A program made the translations under genes and the position numbers. Below, in pieces: positions 9,301 to 18,059 of a DNA stretch of 64,000 nt. The DNA lies in NCBI RefSeq assembly GCF_022213955.1, contig NZ_JAKNTW010000006.1, positions 186,001 through 250,000 on the forward strand, written 5' to 3'. Source of the DNA: Dolomitihabitans soli. GTDB lineage: Bacteria; Actinomycetota; Actinomycetes; Streptosporangiales; Streptosporangiaceae. Every line of letters starts with the position of its first letter. Within the stretch, counting starts at the first letter, position 1. The notes under the pieces were generated by a model, which was given only the letters and a program-made list of their open reading frames with translations, had not been told where the DNA came from and did not search any database.

Positions 9301-9858
9301 TCAGGCGGCGAGCTGGGTGTTCGCGACCAGGAAGCCGCAGTCGCCGAAGGAGATCTCGTCGCCCGGCCTGACCCGGGCGGGGCCGACCAGCCGCCAGCCG
9401 TTGAGCCGGGTGCCGTTGAGCGAGCCGAGATCGACGAGCATCCACCCGCCGTCGTCCTCGCGGCGCAGCTCGGCGTGCACGCGGGAGACGGTCAGATCGG
9501 CCAGCACCAGGTCGCAGGCGGAACCGCGGCCCACGACGAAGCGGGGGCGCTCCTCGCCCGGCAGCGGCAGCTTGGGGAGCCGCGGACGGCGCCAGGCGCT
9601 CTGCAGCCGGGAGGTGAACTCGGAGATCGCGGCCACGCCCTCGGTCAGCCTGGCGCGCCAGCGACCGCGCGGCGGCAGGTCGGAGGTGAGGTCGTCGAGT
9701 TCGCCGCGGCTCCGGGCGCGCAGCGCCATGTCGACACGCCCGAGGAACGTGTCGTGGGACAACCGTCCCTCTACTGCGCGGTCGCGGAGCTCGTTGATCG
9801 CGCGATCACGATCCCCGTCGGACGCGCGAAACGGGGGAGGCGTCGAGCTCATGCTCAT
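9301..9858 (-). CDS. DUF1707 + FHA domain protein
   Basis: About 185 aa, cytoplasmic. The N-terminal DUF1707 (SHOCT-like) segment runs ASDGDRDRAINELRDRAVEGRLSHDTFLGRVDMAL to about residue 55. The C-terminal forkhead-associated domain (about 100-183) has the phosphothreonine-binding core FVVGRGSACDLVLADLTVSRVHAEL and DLGSLNGTRLNG. FHA domains bind proteins phosphorylated by Ser/Thr kinases, so a signalling role is likely; no kinase is adjacent. Two ATG codons (9858, 9852) are possible; the upstream GGGGG could serve either. Divergent from padR. Confidence 0.88.
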   Translation of the reverse strand: MSMSSTPPPFRASDGDRDRAINELRDRAVEGRLSHDTFLGRVDMALRARSRGELDDLTSDLPPRGRWRARLTEGVAAISEFTSRLQSAWRRPRLPKLPLPGEERPRFVVGRGSACDLVLADLTVSRVHAELRREDDGGWMLVDLGSLNGTRLNGWRLVGPARVRPGDEISFGDCGFLVANTQLAA

Positions 9859-9906
9859 GAGTATCAGCCCCCGCAGGGCTCTCTGTCCAGACAGCTTGCC
9901 GAGAGC

Positions 9907-9930
9907 ATACTGAGTATGCATACTCAGTAT
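9907..9930. promoter_or_regulatory. Probable PadR operator (24-bp perfect palindrome)
   Basis: The half-site ATACTGAGTATG is followed directly by its exact inverse complement. The palindrome ends two bases before the padR ATG and lies between padR and the divergent FHA gene. PadR-type repressors commonly bind AT-rich palindromes with ATAC/GTAT ends at their own promoters, so autoregulation of padR and the exporter is likely. Confidence 0.7.
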
Positions 9931-9932
9931 CC

Positions 9933-10457
9933 ATGTCGATCAGACACGGGCTGCTCGCCCTGCTGAGCCCGGAGCCGCGGTACGGCTACCAGTTGCGCAC
10001 CGAGTTCGAGGCGTCGACGGGGGCGACCTGGCCGCTCAACATCGGCCAGGTCTACACGACGCTGTCGCGGATGGAACGGGACGGACTCGTGTCCCCCGGG
10101 GAGGAGGACGACCAGGGCCGTGTCGTCTACATGATCACCGAGGCCGGTCGCGCCGAGATGGAGCGATGGTTCAGCACCCCCGTCGCCCAGGCCGACCGGC
10201 CTCGGGACGAGCTCGTCATCAAGCTGGCCATGGCCGTGACCGCGCCGGGGGTGGACGTCGGGCGGGTCGTCCAGACGCAGCGCACCGCCACGATGGCCAC
10301 CCTGCAGGAGCTCACCCGGGCCAAGAGGTCCGCCGCCGGCGGCACCGCCCAGCGGCTCGTCCTCGACTCCAAGATCTTTCAGGCCGAGGCCGAGCAGCGC
10401 TGGCTCGACCACTGCGAGGCCGTGCTGGCCGCGAACACAGAAGGGGCACAGTCATGA
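9933..10457 (+). CDS. PadR-family transcriptional regulator
   Basis: 174 aa. N-terminal winged helix (MSIRHGLLALLSPEPRYGYQLRTEFE...NIGQVYTTLSRMERDGLV) and a C-terminal helical dimerisation arm (about 95-165) of the Vir_act_alpha_C type. It probably represses the ABC exporter encoded immediately downstream; its stop overlaps the next ATG (ATGA), so the genes are co-translated. The ligand is unknown; PadR proteins next to MacB-type exporters often respond to antimicrobial compounds. The perfect palindrome abutting the start is the likely binding site. Confidence 0.93.
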   Translation: MSIRHGLLALLSPEPRYGYQLRTEFEASTGATWPLNIGQVYTTLSRMERDGLVSPGEEDDQGRVVYMITEAGRAEMERWFSTPVAQADRPRDELVIKLAMAVTAPGVDVGRVVQTQRTATMATLQELTRAKRSAAGGTAQRLVLDSKIFQAEAEQRWLDHCEAVLAANTEGAQS

Positions 10458-11152
10458 GTGTCGTACGGCTGGCCGACGTGACCAGGACGCACGGCGAGGG
10501 ACCGGCCGCCGTGACGGCGCTCTCCGGGGTGAACCTCGCGATCGAGGCCGGTGAGCTGGTCGCGGTCATGGGCCCGTCGGGATCGGGCAAGTCCACGCTG
10601 CTCAACCTCGCGGGCGGCCTGGACACGCCCACCAGTGGCACCGTCACCGTCGAGGACACCGACCTCGCCACCCTGACCGCGAAGGAACTGGCCGCGATCC
10701 GCCGCCGCCACGTCGGCTACGTCTTCCAGGAGCTCAACCTGATCCCGTCCCTCAGCGCGGTGGAGAACGTCATGCTCCCCCGCGAGCTCGACGGCGACCG
10801 CAGCGCCCGCGCCCGCGAACTGGCCATGGAGGCGCTCGGCGAGGTGGGCCTGGCGCACCTGGCCGACAGGTTCCCCGAAGAGATCTCCGGCGGCCAGCGG
10901 CAGCGCGTCGCCATCGCCCGCGCCCTGGTCGGCGAGCGCCGCCTGGTCCTCGCCGACGAGCCCACCGGCGCGCTCGACAGCCACACCGGGGACGAGATCC
11001 TCTCGCTCCTGCGGGCCAGGTGCGACGCCGGCGCGACCGTGCTGGTGGTCACGCACGAGCCGCGCTACGCGGCCTGGGCCGACCGCGTGGTCTTCCTGCG
11101 CGACGGCGAGGTCGCCGACGCGACCGTCCCGCCGGCGGTGAACGTCCGTTGA
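10454..11152 (+). CDS. ABC transporter ATP-binding protein (MacB/LolD type)
   Basis: 232 aa nucleotide-binding subunit paired with the FtsX-type permease that follows. Walker A GPSGSGKST (about residues 40-48), Q-loop FQELNLIPSLS, signature SGGQRQRVAIARAL, Walker B LVLADEPTGALD and the H-loop (VVTHE) are intact. ATG 10454 overlaps the padR stop. This family drives mechanotransmission or export rather than import. Regulated together with padR. Confidence 0.95.
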   Translation: MSVVRLADVTRTHGEGPAAVTALSGVNLAIEAGELVAVMGPSGSGKSTLLNLAGGLDTPTSGTVTVEDTDLATLTAKELAAIRRRHVGYVFQELNLIPSLSAVENVMLPRELDGDRSARARELAMEALGEVGLAHLADRFPEEISGGQRQRVAIARALVGERRLVLADEPTGALDSHTGDEILSLLRARCDAGATVLVVTHEPRYAAWADRVVFLRDGEVADATVPPAVNVR

Positions 11153-13716
11153 GGACCGCGCTGAGAATGTCCTGGCGCGAGCTGCGCCGCAGCAAGGGCC
11201 GCAGTGCCCTGATCGCGGCCATGATCTGCCTTCCGGTCGCGGTGATCACCGCGCTGGTCTCGCTGCTGGCCACGATCGACATCTCGCCGCAGGAGAGCCT
11301 CACCGCCGACCTGGGCGCGGCGGACGTGCGGATCACCGGAGCCGGGCGCGCCCAGGTGGTGCAGTCCCCGGCAGGTGAAAGCTGGACCCTCCACTCCGGC
11401 GGGCCGAGCCGGAAGCCGTGGGCTGGGTCCGAGGTGGCCGCGAGCCTTCCCGCAGGGAGCCGAATGCTCCCGATCAGGACCCGCGCTGAGCCCTATCGGG
11501 CGGATCGGTGGTACGCCGCGGTTTCGATCACGGAGGTCGATCTGCGTGATCCGCTGACCCGTGGCATGTACACCCTGGTCCAGGGCCGGTTGCCTGCCGC
11601 CGCAGGTGAGGTGGCCGTCTCGCCCCCGATGCTCGAACGCGGGGTGCGCGTCGGCTCGACGCTGACGGTGTCGCGGAAGAGCGTCCCCAAGCGGGTCGTC
11701 GGCGTCGTCGACCCGGGAGCCGCCGGGGGCGGTAAGTCTCTCGTCGGCTTCCCCGGCGGGCAGGCGGATAACCACCCCGAGGTCGAATGGCTGGTGGACA
11801 CGCCGCGGCCGCTGCTCTGGGACGACGTGCTGGCGCTCAACGCCAAAGGACTGGCGGTCAAGTCGCGCGCTGTGATCGAGAACCCCCCGGACGTCCAGAA
11901 CAGCGCGATGGTCCCGGCCAGCTACGCGGGAATCGAGGGGACGAACCTGGTGGCACTGGTCGCCATGGTCGTCAGCATGGTCATTCTGGAGGTGGTGCTG
12001 CTCGCGGGCCCGGCGTTCGCCGTGGGGCTGCGGCGCCGCCGTACCGAACTGGGGCTGATCGTGGCGCAGGGCGGCGACGCCCGGCATTTGCGCTCGATCG
12101 TGCTCGCTGACGGGCTGGTGCTCGGCGCGCTCAGCGCGCTCGCGGGCGGGGTGCTCGGGATCGCGCTCACGCCTCTCGGCCTGGCCGTCATCGGGGGGCT
12201 GCGCGACGCGCGGATGCCGTCGCTGGACGTGCCGTGGGGAGAGGTCGGCGTGGTGGTCGTGCTCGGCGCCGCGAGCGCGGTCATCGCGGCCGTGCTCCCC
12301 GCCAGGCAGGCGGCCCGGATGGACGCCGCCGCCGTGCTGGCCGGGCGGCGGGAACGCCCGCGGGTACGGCGCGGCTGGCCGATCTTCGGCGCGGTGCTGG
12401 TCGTGGCGGGCATCGCGGTCACCGTGTCCGGCATCGTGTTCGGCCTGCTCGCCCTCGTCGGCGGCACACTGCTCACCCAGCTCGGGTTCGTCGCACTCGC
12501 TCCCCGTCTCGTCGGGCTCATCACCCGGCTCACCACCCGCCTCCCCCTCCCCGTACGGCTGGCCGGTCGCGACGCGGTCCGGCACCGGGGCCGTACGGCT
12601 CCCGCCATCGCGGCGGTGATGGCCGCCACCGCGGTCGCGACGGCGGCGGGAATCGGACTGTCCAGCGGCTTCGCCGAGAACCGCCTGCGCTACCAGCCGA
12701 GCGAGGTGCCAGGCACCCTGGCGGTCCAGCGCACGGACGAATTGTCGGCGGCCGAGTGGCAGCCCATCAGGGACCTGCTGACGAGCGAGTTGCCGGGGGT
12801 GACACCGGTCGAGTACTGGGCGGCGTCACCCCGGGAGAACACTCACGTCTCCTTTGAGCGGAGTGGCCGACCGAGCCCTCTGGCCCTGCCGACGGGCGAC
12901 GTCCGGCTGCTCCGCCACCTGCTCGGCCGGGCGGATCCGGCGGCGGAGGCGGCGTTCGCCGAGGGCAAGGCCGTCGTGTTCCAGTCCGGCATGGTCACCG
13001 GCGGCCAGGCGAAACTCGCCGTCGACACATATGGCGATGACGCCGAGGTGGCCACCCGCTCCGTCTCGCTGCCCGCGATCGCCGTCTCCGCCGGTCGCTG
13101 GCTTCCCGTTCAGGCCGTGCTGCCGCACGCGGCCGCCGAGAAGGCCGGGCTGAAGCCGCAGCTCGACCGGTTGCTGATCGATCCACGGGAACATCAGGTC
13201 ACGGAGGCGGAGCGGACCAGGATCGACGAACAGCTCAAGACCGTCACCTACCTGGTCAGCGCGTATCTTGAGCGCGGGTTCGCGGAGGACTTCACGCTGC
13301 CGTTCGTCCTGCTGGGCGGCGCGGTCGCGTTGCTGGTCCTGGGGGCGACCTTCATGGCCACCGGGCTCGCCGCCGCCGACGCCAGGCCCGACCTGGCCGG
13401 CATGTTCGCGGTCGGCGCCCCCGCGCGGACCCGCCGGGCGTTCGTCGCGGCGCAGGCCGCGATCATCGCGGTGGCGGGAGTGGTGCTCGGCGTGCTGTCG
13501 GGCTTCGTCCCCGGCTTGGCGAGCACCTGGTCCGATGGGGGTGCGGATGGCCGTCGCTATGCCAGTTTCCTGGAGAATCCGGGTCATGCCACGCCGGTGA
13601 TCGATATCCCCTGGTCGCTGCTCGCAGTGATCGTCATCGGGCTGCCGCTGCTGGCCGCCCTGGTCGCGGGCCTGCTCGCCCGTACGAAGGTGGTGCTCGC
13701 CCGGCGGGTCGCGTGA
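11149..13716 (+). CDS. ABC transporter permease, FtsX/MacB-like, large
   Basis: About 855 aa. Starts with RTALRMSWRELRRSKGRSALIA and a first membrane segment. An extracellular domain follows (about 60-270), then three membrane segments of a first FtsX domain (about 275-410) and further segments. A second extracellular domain (about 530-730) is followed by a second FtsX domain (about 740-850; ...AGMFAVGAPARTRRAFVAAQAA). The tandem-FtsX layout is usual for actinomycete exporters of this type. TTG 11149 overlaps the ATPase stop; ATG 11167, with GAGGA 11 bases upstream, is the alternative. The TTG keeps the RTALR segment that I recall as common in the family. Confidence 0.9.
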   Translation: MRTALRMSWRELRRSKGRSALIAAMICLPVAVITALVSLLATIDISPQESLTADLGAADVRITGAGRAQVVQSPAGESWTLHSGGPSRKPWAGSEVAASLPAGSRMLPIRTRAEPYRADRWYAAVSITEVDLRDPLTRGMYTLVQGRLPAAAGEVAVSPPMLERGVRVGSTLTVSRKSVPKRVVGVVDPGAAGGGKSLVGFPGGQADNHPEVEWLVDTPRPLLWDDVLALNAKGLAVKSRAVIENPPDVQNSAMVPASYAGIEGTNLVALVAMVVSMVILEVVLLAGPAFAVGLRRRRTELGLIVAQGGDARHLRSIVLADGLVLGALSALAGGVLGIALTPLGLAVIGGLRDARMPSLDVPWGEVGVVVVLGAASAVIAAVLPARQAARMDAAAVLAGRRERPRVRRGWPIFGAVLVVAGIAVTVSGIVFGLLALVGGTLLTQLGFVALAPRLVGLITRLTTRLPLPVRLAGRDAVRHRGRTAPAIAAVMAATAVATAAGIGLSSGFAENRLRYQPSEVPGTLAVQRTDELSAAEWQPIRDLLTSELPGVTPVEYWAASPRENTHVSFERSGRPSPLALPTGDVRLLRHLLGRADPAAEAAFAEGKAVVFQSGMVTGGQAKLAVDTYGDDAEVATRSVSLPAIAVSAGRWLPVQAVLPHAAAEKAGLKPQLDRLLIDPREHQVTEAERTRIDEQLKTVTYLVSAYLERGFAEDFTLPFVLLGGAVALLVLGATFMATGLAAADARPDLAGMFAVGAPARTRRAFVAAQAAIIAVAGVVLGVLSGFVPGLASTWSDGGADGRRYASFLENPGHATPVIDIPWSLLAVIVIGLPLLAALVAGLLARTKVVLARRVA

Positions 13717-13756
13717 TGTGCTGTTAGTTCTCATGAGATCACGGTAAGTAACCGAT

Positions 13757-14404
13757 GTGAGCTTGTGGGAGTATGTGAGCAGCCGGAAGGATCTGATCCT
13801 CTTCGAGGCCGCGCAGCACGCCAGCATGGTGGCCCAGTGTGTGCTGGTCGCCGCCGTGCTGGGCGTGCTCGTCGGCGTGCTGAGCTACCGGCGCGCACAC
13901 GTCTCCGCGCTGGCCCTCGGCATGGCGGGGGTGCTGTTCACGATCCCGTCGCTGGCCATGCTGGGTCTGCTGATCCCGCCGCTCGGCCTGGGGGTGGCCC
14001 CGAGCGTCACCGCGATCACGCTGTACGCCTTGCTGCCGATCATCCGAAACACCGTCGTCGGGCTGCGCGGCGTCGACGCCCAGCTCGTCGACGCCGCGCG
14101 GGGGATCGGCATGAGCGGCCGCCGTTCGCTGCTGCGGGTGGAGCTGCCGCTCGCCTGGCCGGTGATCCTCACCGGGATCCGGGTGGCGACCCAGCTCGCC
14201 ATGGGCATCGGCGCGGTGGCCGCCTACGTCTCGGGGCCGGGGCTGGGCGAGCAGATCTTCTCCGGGCTGGCCCGGCTCGGCGGGGCGAACGCCCTGAACT
14301 CCACCCTGACGGGCACGATCGGCATCATCCTGCTCGCCCTGCTCTTCGACGCCTGCTTCGTGCTGCTGGGACGGCTCACCATCCCGGGAGGCATCCGTGC
14401 CTGA
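13757..14404 (+). CDS. Glycine betaine/choline ABC importer permease (OpuBB/ProW-like)
   Basis: 215 aa with about five membrane segments and the permease signature around QLVDAARGIGMSGRRSLLRVELPLAWPVILTGIRVA (EAA-loop). Part of a four-gene importer for compatible solutes or quaternary amines: permease, CBS-ATPase, permease, binding lipoprotein, all overlapping or abutting. GTG start 40 bases after the FtsX gene, with a weak SD; a separate promoter is not obvious. Sequence family alone does not distinguish betaine, choline or carnitine as the substrate. Confidence 0.92.
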   Translation: MSLWEYVSSRKDLILFEAAQHASMVAQCVLVAAVLGVLVGVLSYRRAHVSALALGMAGVLFTIPSLAMLGLLIPPLGLGVAPSVTAITLYALLPIIRNTVVGLRGVDAQLVDAARGIGMSGRRSLLRVELPLAWPVILTGIRVATQLAMGIGAVAAYVSGPGLGEQIFSGLARLGGANALNSTLTGTIGIILLALLFDACFVLLGRLTIPGGIRA

Positions 14405-15572
14405 GCATGGCGGGGTTCCCATCGAGCTGCGCGGCGTCACCAAGAGGTTTCCCGGCGCCGGCGCTCCCGCGGTGGACCGCCTCGACCTGCTGATCCCGGC
14501 GGGCGAGATCGTCGTGCTGCTCGGCCCGTCTGGCTGCGGCAAGACCACCACCATGCGGATGGTCAACCGGTTGGAGGAGCCCACCTCAGGCGACATCCTG
14601 ATCGACGGGCAGAACTCCCGTGATATCAACCCCAACCAGCTCAGACGGCACATCGGCTACGTCATCCAGCAGGCGGGGCTGTTCCCCCACATGACGGTCG
14701 CCAGGAACGTCGCCCAGGTGCCCAAACTGCTCGGCTGGGACTCCCGCAGGATCGCCGGCCGCGTCGACGAGCTGCTGGACCTGGTCGGGATGGACCCAGG
14801 CCTGTTTCGCGACCGCTACCCCCGCGCGTTGTCCGGCGGCCAGCAGCAGCGGGTCGGCGTGGCCCGGGCGCTCGCCGCCGACCCGCCCGTGCTGCTCATG
14901 GACGAGCCGTTCGGCGCGCTCGACCCGATCACCCGCGAACGCCTGCAGGACGAGCTGCTCCGGCTCCAGGAGGAGCTGGCCAAGACGATCGTCTTCGTCA
15001 CGCACGACGTGGACGAGGCGCTGAAGATCGGCGACCGGATCGCGATGATGCAGCGCGGTTCACGGATCGTCCAGTACGCGGCGCCCGCCGAGATCCTCAC
15101 CGATCCCGCCGACGACTACGTCGAGCAGTACCTCGGCGGCGAGTCGTCGATGAAGCTGCTCCGGCTGACCAAGGTGGGCGACATCCGGCTCGACCGGGTG
15201 CCGCACGCCGCCGAGGACGCCGACACCGAGCGGCTGCTCGCCGAGATCGAGGCGGGCGGCGACCAGTACGCGCTGATCGTCGACGAGGCCCGGCACCCGC
15301 TCCGCTGGGTCACCGTCGACGACCTGGCCGGCCGTACGGGGCCGGTGGGCGACCTCGGGGATCCGGTGGGGGACACGATCCTCGGCCGGATGACCTTGCA
15401 GGACGCCCTGGAGTCGCTGCTCAACGCCGACACCGACGTGGTGCCCGTGGTGGGCAGGCGGCGGGTGTACTCGGGCGTGATCTCGCTGAGCACGGTGCAG
15501 CAGGCCATCCAGGACATCAAGGCGCGGGAGCGGGAGCGCCGCAGGCGGCGGCACGACGGGCCACGCGGATGA
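14397..15572 (+). CDS. Glycine betaine/choline ABC importer ATPase with CBS domains (OpuBA/ProV-like)
   Basis: 391 aa. Nucleotide-binding domain (about 5-240) with Walker A GPSGCGKTT, signature LSGGQQQRVGVARALA, Walker B VLLMDEPFGALDP and H-loop VTHDVDEAL. The C-terminal part (about 270-370) looks like a CBS pair (ADTDVVPVVGRRRVYSGVISL), which in OpuA-type systems senses ionic strength or cyclic dinucleotides. GTG start overlaps the preceding permease by eight bases. Confidence 0.94.
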   Translation: MPEHGGVPIELRGVTKRFPGAGAPAVDRLDLLIPAGEIVVLLGPSGCGKTTTMRMVNRLEEPTSGDILIDGQNSRDINPNQLRRHIGYVIQQAGLFPHMTVARNVAQVPKLLGWDSRRIAGRVDELLDLVGMDPGLFRDRYPRALSGGQQQRVGVARALAADPPVLLMDEPFGALDPITRERLQDELLRLQEELAKTIVFVTHDVDEALKIGDRIAMMQRGSRIVQYAAPAEILTDPADDYVEQYLGGESSMKLLRLTKVGDIRLDRVPHAAEDADTERLLAEIEAGGDQYALIVDEARHPLRWVTVDDLAGRTGPVGDLGDPVGDTILGRMTLQDALESLLNADTDVVPVVGRRRVYSGVISLSTVQQAIQDIKARERERRRRRHDGPRG

Positions 15573-16330
15573 CGGTCACCACGGAGGCGATGCCGGAACC
15601 CGGGGTCGGGCGGGCGGCCGGGATGCTGGTGCCGCCGTTGTGCTACCTCGCGGTGGCCGCCGTGATGGTCGGCTACACGCAGGTGGCCCCCCTCGACAGC
15701 ATCGAACAGCGCTCGCTCACCCTGGGCTTCCTCGCCCAGCGGACCCTGGAGCACATCCAGCTCGTCGCCGTCTCCACCGTGCTCGTCCTGCTCGTGGCGC
15801 TGCCGCTGGGGATCCTGCTCACCCGGCGCGCGATGCGCTGGGCCACCCCGGGCGTGCTGGCCCTGGTCAACCTGGGCCAGGCCACCCCGGCGGTGGGGCT
15901 CATCGTGCTGCTCGCGGTGATCTTCCAGATCGGTTTCTGGACGGCGATCGTGGCGTTGGTCGCCTACAGCCTGCTGCCGACGCTGCGCAACACGATGGTC
16001 GGGCTGGAGCAGGTCGATCCCGCGCTGGTCGACGCCGGACGCGGCATCGGCATGTCCGCGACGGGAGTCCTGCGGCACGTCGAGCTCCCGATGGCCGCGC
16101 CGATCATCCTGTCCGGGGTGCGGACGACGCTGGTGCTGAACGTCGGCACCGCGAGCATCGCCGCGTTCATCGGCTCGGGCGGCCTCGGTGACCTGATCAC
16201 CACCGGCGTGAGCACCCAGCGCACGCTGATCCTGGTCACCGGTTGCGTGCTGATCGCGGTGCTCGCGCTGCTCATCGACTGGCTCGGCGGCGTGGCCGAA
16301 CGGCTCCTCGCCCCGAAGGGACTGTCCTGA
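15569..16330 (+). CDS. Glycine betaine/choline ABC importer permease, second subunit
   Basis: 253 aa, homologous to the first permease of the cluster: LVDAGRGIGMSATGVLRHVELPMAAPIILSGVRTT is the EAA-loop. Six or so membrane segments; a longer N-terminus (about 30 aa) than its partner. ATG overlaps the ATPase stop (ATGA). The two different permeases probably form a heterodimer, as in OpuB/OpuC. Confidence 0.93.
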   Translation: MTVTTEAMPEPGVGRAAGMLVPPLCYLAVAAVMVGYTQVAPLDSIEQRSLTLGFLAQRTLEHIQLVAVSTVLVLLVALPLGILLTRRAMRWATPGVLALVNLGQATPAVGLIVLLAVIFQIGFWTAIVALVAYSLLPTLRNTMVGLEQVDPALVDAGRGIGMSATGVLRHVELPMAAPIILSGVRTTLVLNVGTASIAAFIGSGGLGDLITTGVSTQRTLILVTGCVLIAVLALLIDWLGGVAERLLAPKGLS

Positions 16331-17308
16331 ATGCGGGCCGCCCGGCGGGTGAGCGGGCGGGTGGCCGCCGCGCTGGCCGTCCTGCTCCTCGCCGCTTGCG
16401 GGCTGCACCCGGCGTCGGCGTACATCCCGCCGGTCGAGCCGGGGAGCATCCGGCCGGTGCCGTCGCTCGTGGGCAAGACCGTCCGGGTCACCTCGAAGGA
16501 GTTCAGCGAGCAGATTCTGCTCGGCAAGATCGCGGTGCTGGCGTTGACCGCCGCGGGGGCCGAGGTCGCCGATCAGACCAACGTGCAGGGCAGTGTGAAC
16601 GCCCGCCGCTCGCTGACCCGCGGCGACTCCGACCTGATGTGGGAGTACACCGGCACGGCGTGGATCACCTACCTCGGCCGGGAGAACCCGATCCCGGACC
16701 CCTGGCAGCAGTACGTCGCCGTGCGCGACCTCGATCTGAGGCTCAACCACATCGTCTGGCTGCCGCCCGCGCCGTTCAACAACACCTACTCGATGGCGGT
16801 GGCGGGCGCGACGGCACGCAGGCTGGGGCTGACGAACCTCTCGGACATGGCCAAGGTGCCGGTGAGCGCCCGCACCTTCTGCGTGGACAACGAGTTCTTC
16901 AGCCGCAACGACGGCTTCATCGGCATGCTCAAGGCGTACGGCCTGACCTACGGGACCGACGTGCCCCGGTCGAACATCCGGCGGATGTCCGTCGGCGTGC
17001 TGTACGACTCCATCGCCAAGGGCGAGTGCACCTTCGGCGACGTGTCCACGACCGACGGGCGGATCGAGGCGCTCAAACTGGTGATCCTGAAGGACGACCG
17101 GAAGTTCTTCCCCAACTACAACCCGTCGGTCACGATCCGGGAGGAGGTCGTGCGGGCCCACCCGGAGATCGTCGGCATCTTCGACGCGATCAGCGCCAAG
17201 CTCACCGACAAGGTCATCCGCGGTCTGAACGCCCGGATGGACGTCGGCGGCGAGGTGCCCGCCCTGGTCGCCCGTGACTGGCTGCGTTCCGAAGGCTTCG
17301 TCAGGTGA
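16331..17308 (+). CDS. Glycine betaine/choline-binding lipoprotein (OpuBC/OsmF-like)
   Basis: 325 aa. Lipoprotein signal peptide with lipobox LAAC (Cys 23), then a type II periplasmic-binding fold (GKTVRVTSKEFSEQILLGKIAVLALTAAGAEVADQTNVQG) typical of the OpuAC/OsmF family. It captures the substrate outside the membrane for the two permeases. It starts directly after the preceding stop. Its stop region overlaps that of the convergent methyltransferase gene by eight bases, so the operon ends with no spacer. Confidence 0.93.
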   Translation: MRAARRVSGRVAAALAVLLLAACGLHPASAYIPPVEPGSIRPVPSLVGKTVRVTSKEFSEQILLGKIAVLALTAAGAEVADQTNVQGSVNARRSLTRGDSDLMWEYTGTAWITYLGRENPIPDPWQQYVAVRDLDLRLNHIVWLPPAPFNNTYSMAVAGATARRLGLTNLSDMAKVPVSARTFCVDNEFFSRNDGFIGMLKAYGLTYGTDVPRSNIRRMSVGVLYDSIAKGECTFGDVSTTDGRIEALKLVILKDDRKFFPNYNPSVTIREEVVRAHPEIVGIFDAISAKLTDKVIRGLNARMDVGGEVPALVARDWLRSEGFVR

Positions 17309-18059
17309 CGGACCGGGAGATCCGGATCTTCGACTGCTTGTGCGGCAGCAGCTCCCAGTCGTCCATGAACTTCGCCGCGAGGCCGTGCCTGGCCGCCAGG
17401 TCGATCAGGGTCTCGGTCCGGTAGTAGAAGTCCTCGCGCAGGACCTGGTGCTCTCGGCCCTCGGTGCGGTCGAAGGTGAAGTCGAACCAGCCACCCGGCT
17501 TCATCACCCGGCCCACGTGCGCGAAACACTCCTCGATCACGTGCAGCGGGGAGTGGGAGAAGACGCTGTGCGCGTGGACCACGTCGAAGTACTCGTCGGG
17601 CAGGAACGCGAAGCGCAGGTCCTTGACCGGGGTCAGGTGCGGGAGCTTGTTCCGCAGGCCGTACTCCACCAGGACGTCCTGCGCGGCCATGAGGATGTCG
17701 GGGGAGATGTCGATCCCGTAGTAGCCGCCGGGGTCGAGGTAGTCGATGAACATCCGGCCCGCGCGCAGGTTTCCGCAGCCGATCTCCAGCATTCGCATGT
17801 CGGGCCGCAGGCCGTGCCCGGCGAGGTAGTCGAACTGCATCCGGCCCAGCTTGACCCAGCGGGCATGCGACTTGCTGCCGACCGCCGCCTCCGGGCTGCG
17901 CCCCACGTCGGACTTCATCACCGCCCGGTAGTAACTCACGTGGTCGCGGGTGCGCAGCCGGAGCCAGGCGTCCCTGGTCAGCCGGCGCAGGTGCGGGACC
18001 ACCTTGCGCGGATGGCTGATGGCGTAGCGGAGCTGGTAGAGCGGATTGGAACGGGTCAT
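17301..18059 (-). CDS. SAM-dependent methyltransferase, class I
   Basis: 252 aa. The Rossmann-type motif I is MRMLEIGCGNLRAGRMFIDYL (about 105-125), then YYGIDISPD (motif II) and HVGRVMKPGGWFDFTFD (post-motif III). The substrate cannot be told from sequence. It is translationally coupled to the MFS gene upstream (ATGA overlap), so the two act together or share a promoter. It ends inside the stop region of the convergent binding-lipoprotein gene. Confidence 0.85.
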   Translation of the reverse strand: MTRSNPLYQLRYAISHPRKVVPHLRRLTRDAWLRLRTRDHVSYYRAVMKSDVGRSPEAAVGSKSHARWVKLGRMQFDYLAGHGLRPDMRMLEIGCGNLRAGRMFIDYLDPGGYYGIDISPDILMAAQDVLVEYGLRNKLPHLTPVKDLRFAFLPDEYFDVVHAHSVFSHSPLHVIEECFAHVGRVMKPGGWFDFTFDRTEGREHQVLREDFYYRTETLIDLAARHGLAAKFMDDWELLPHKQSKIRISRSVT

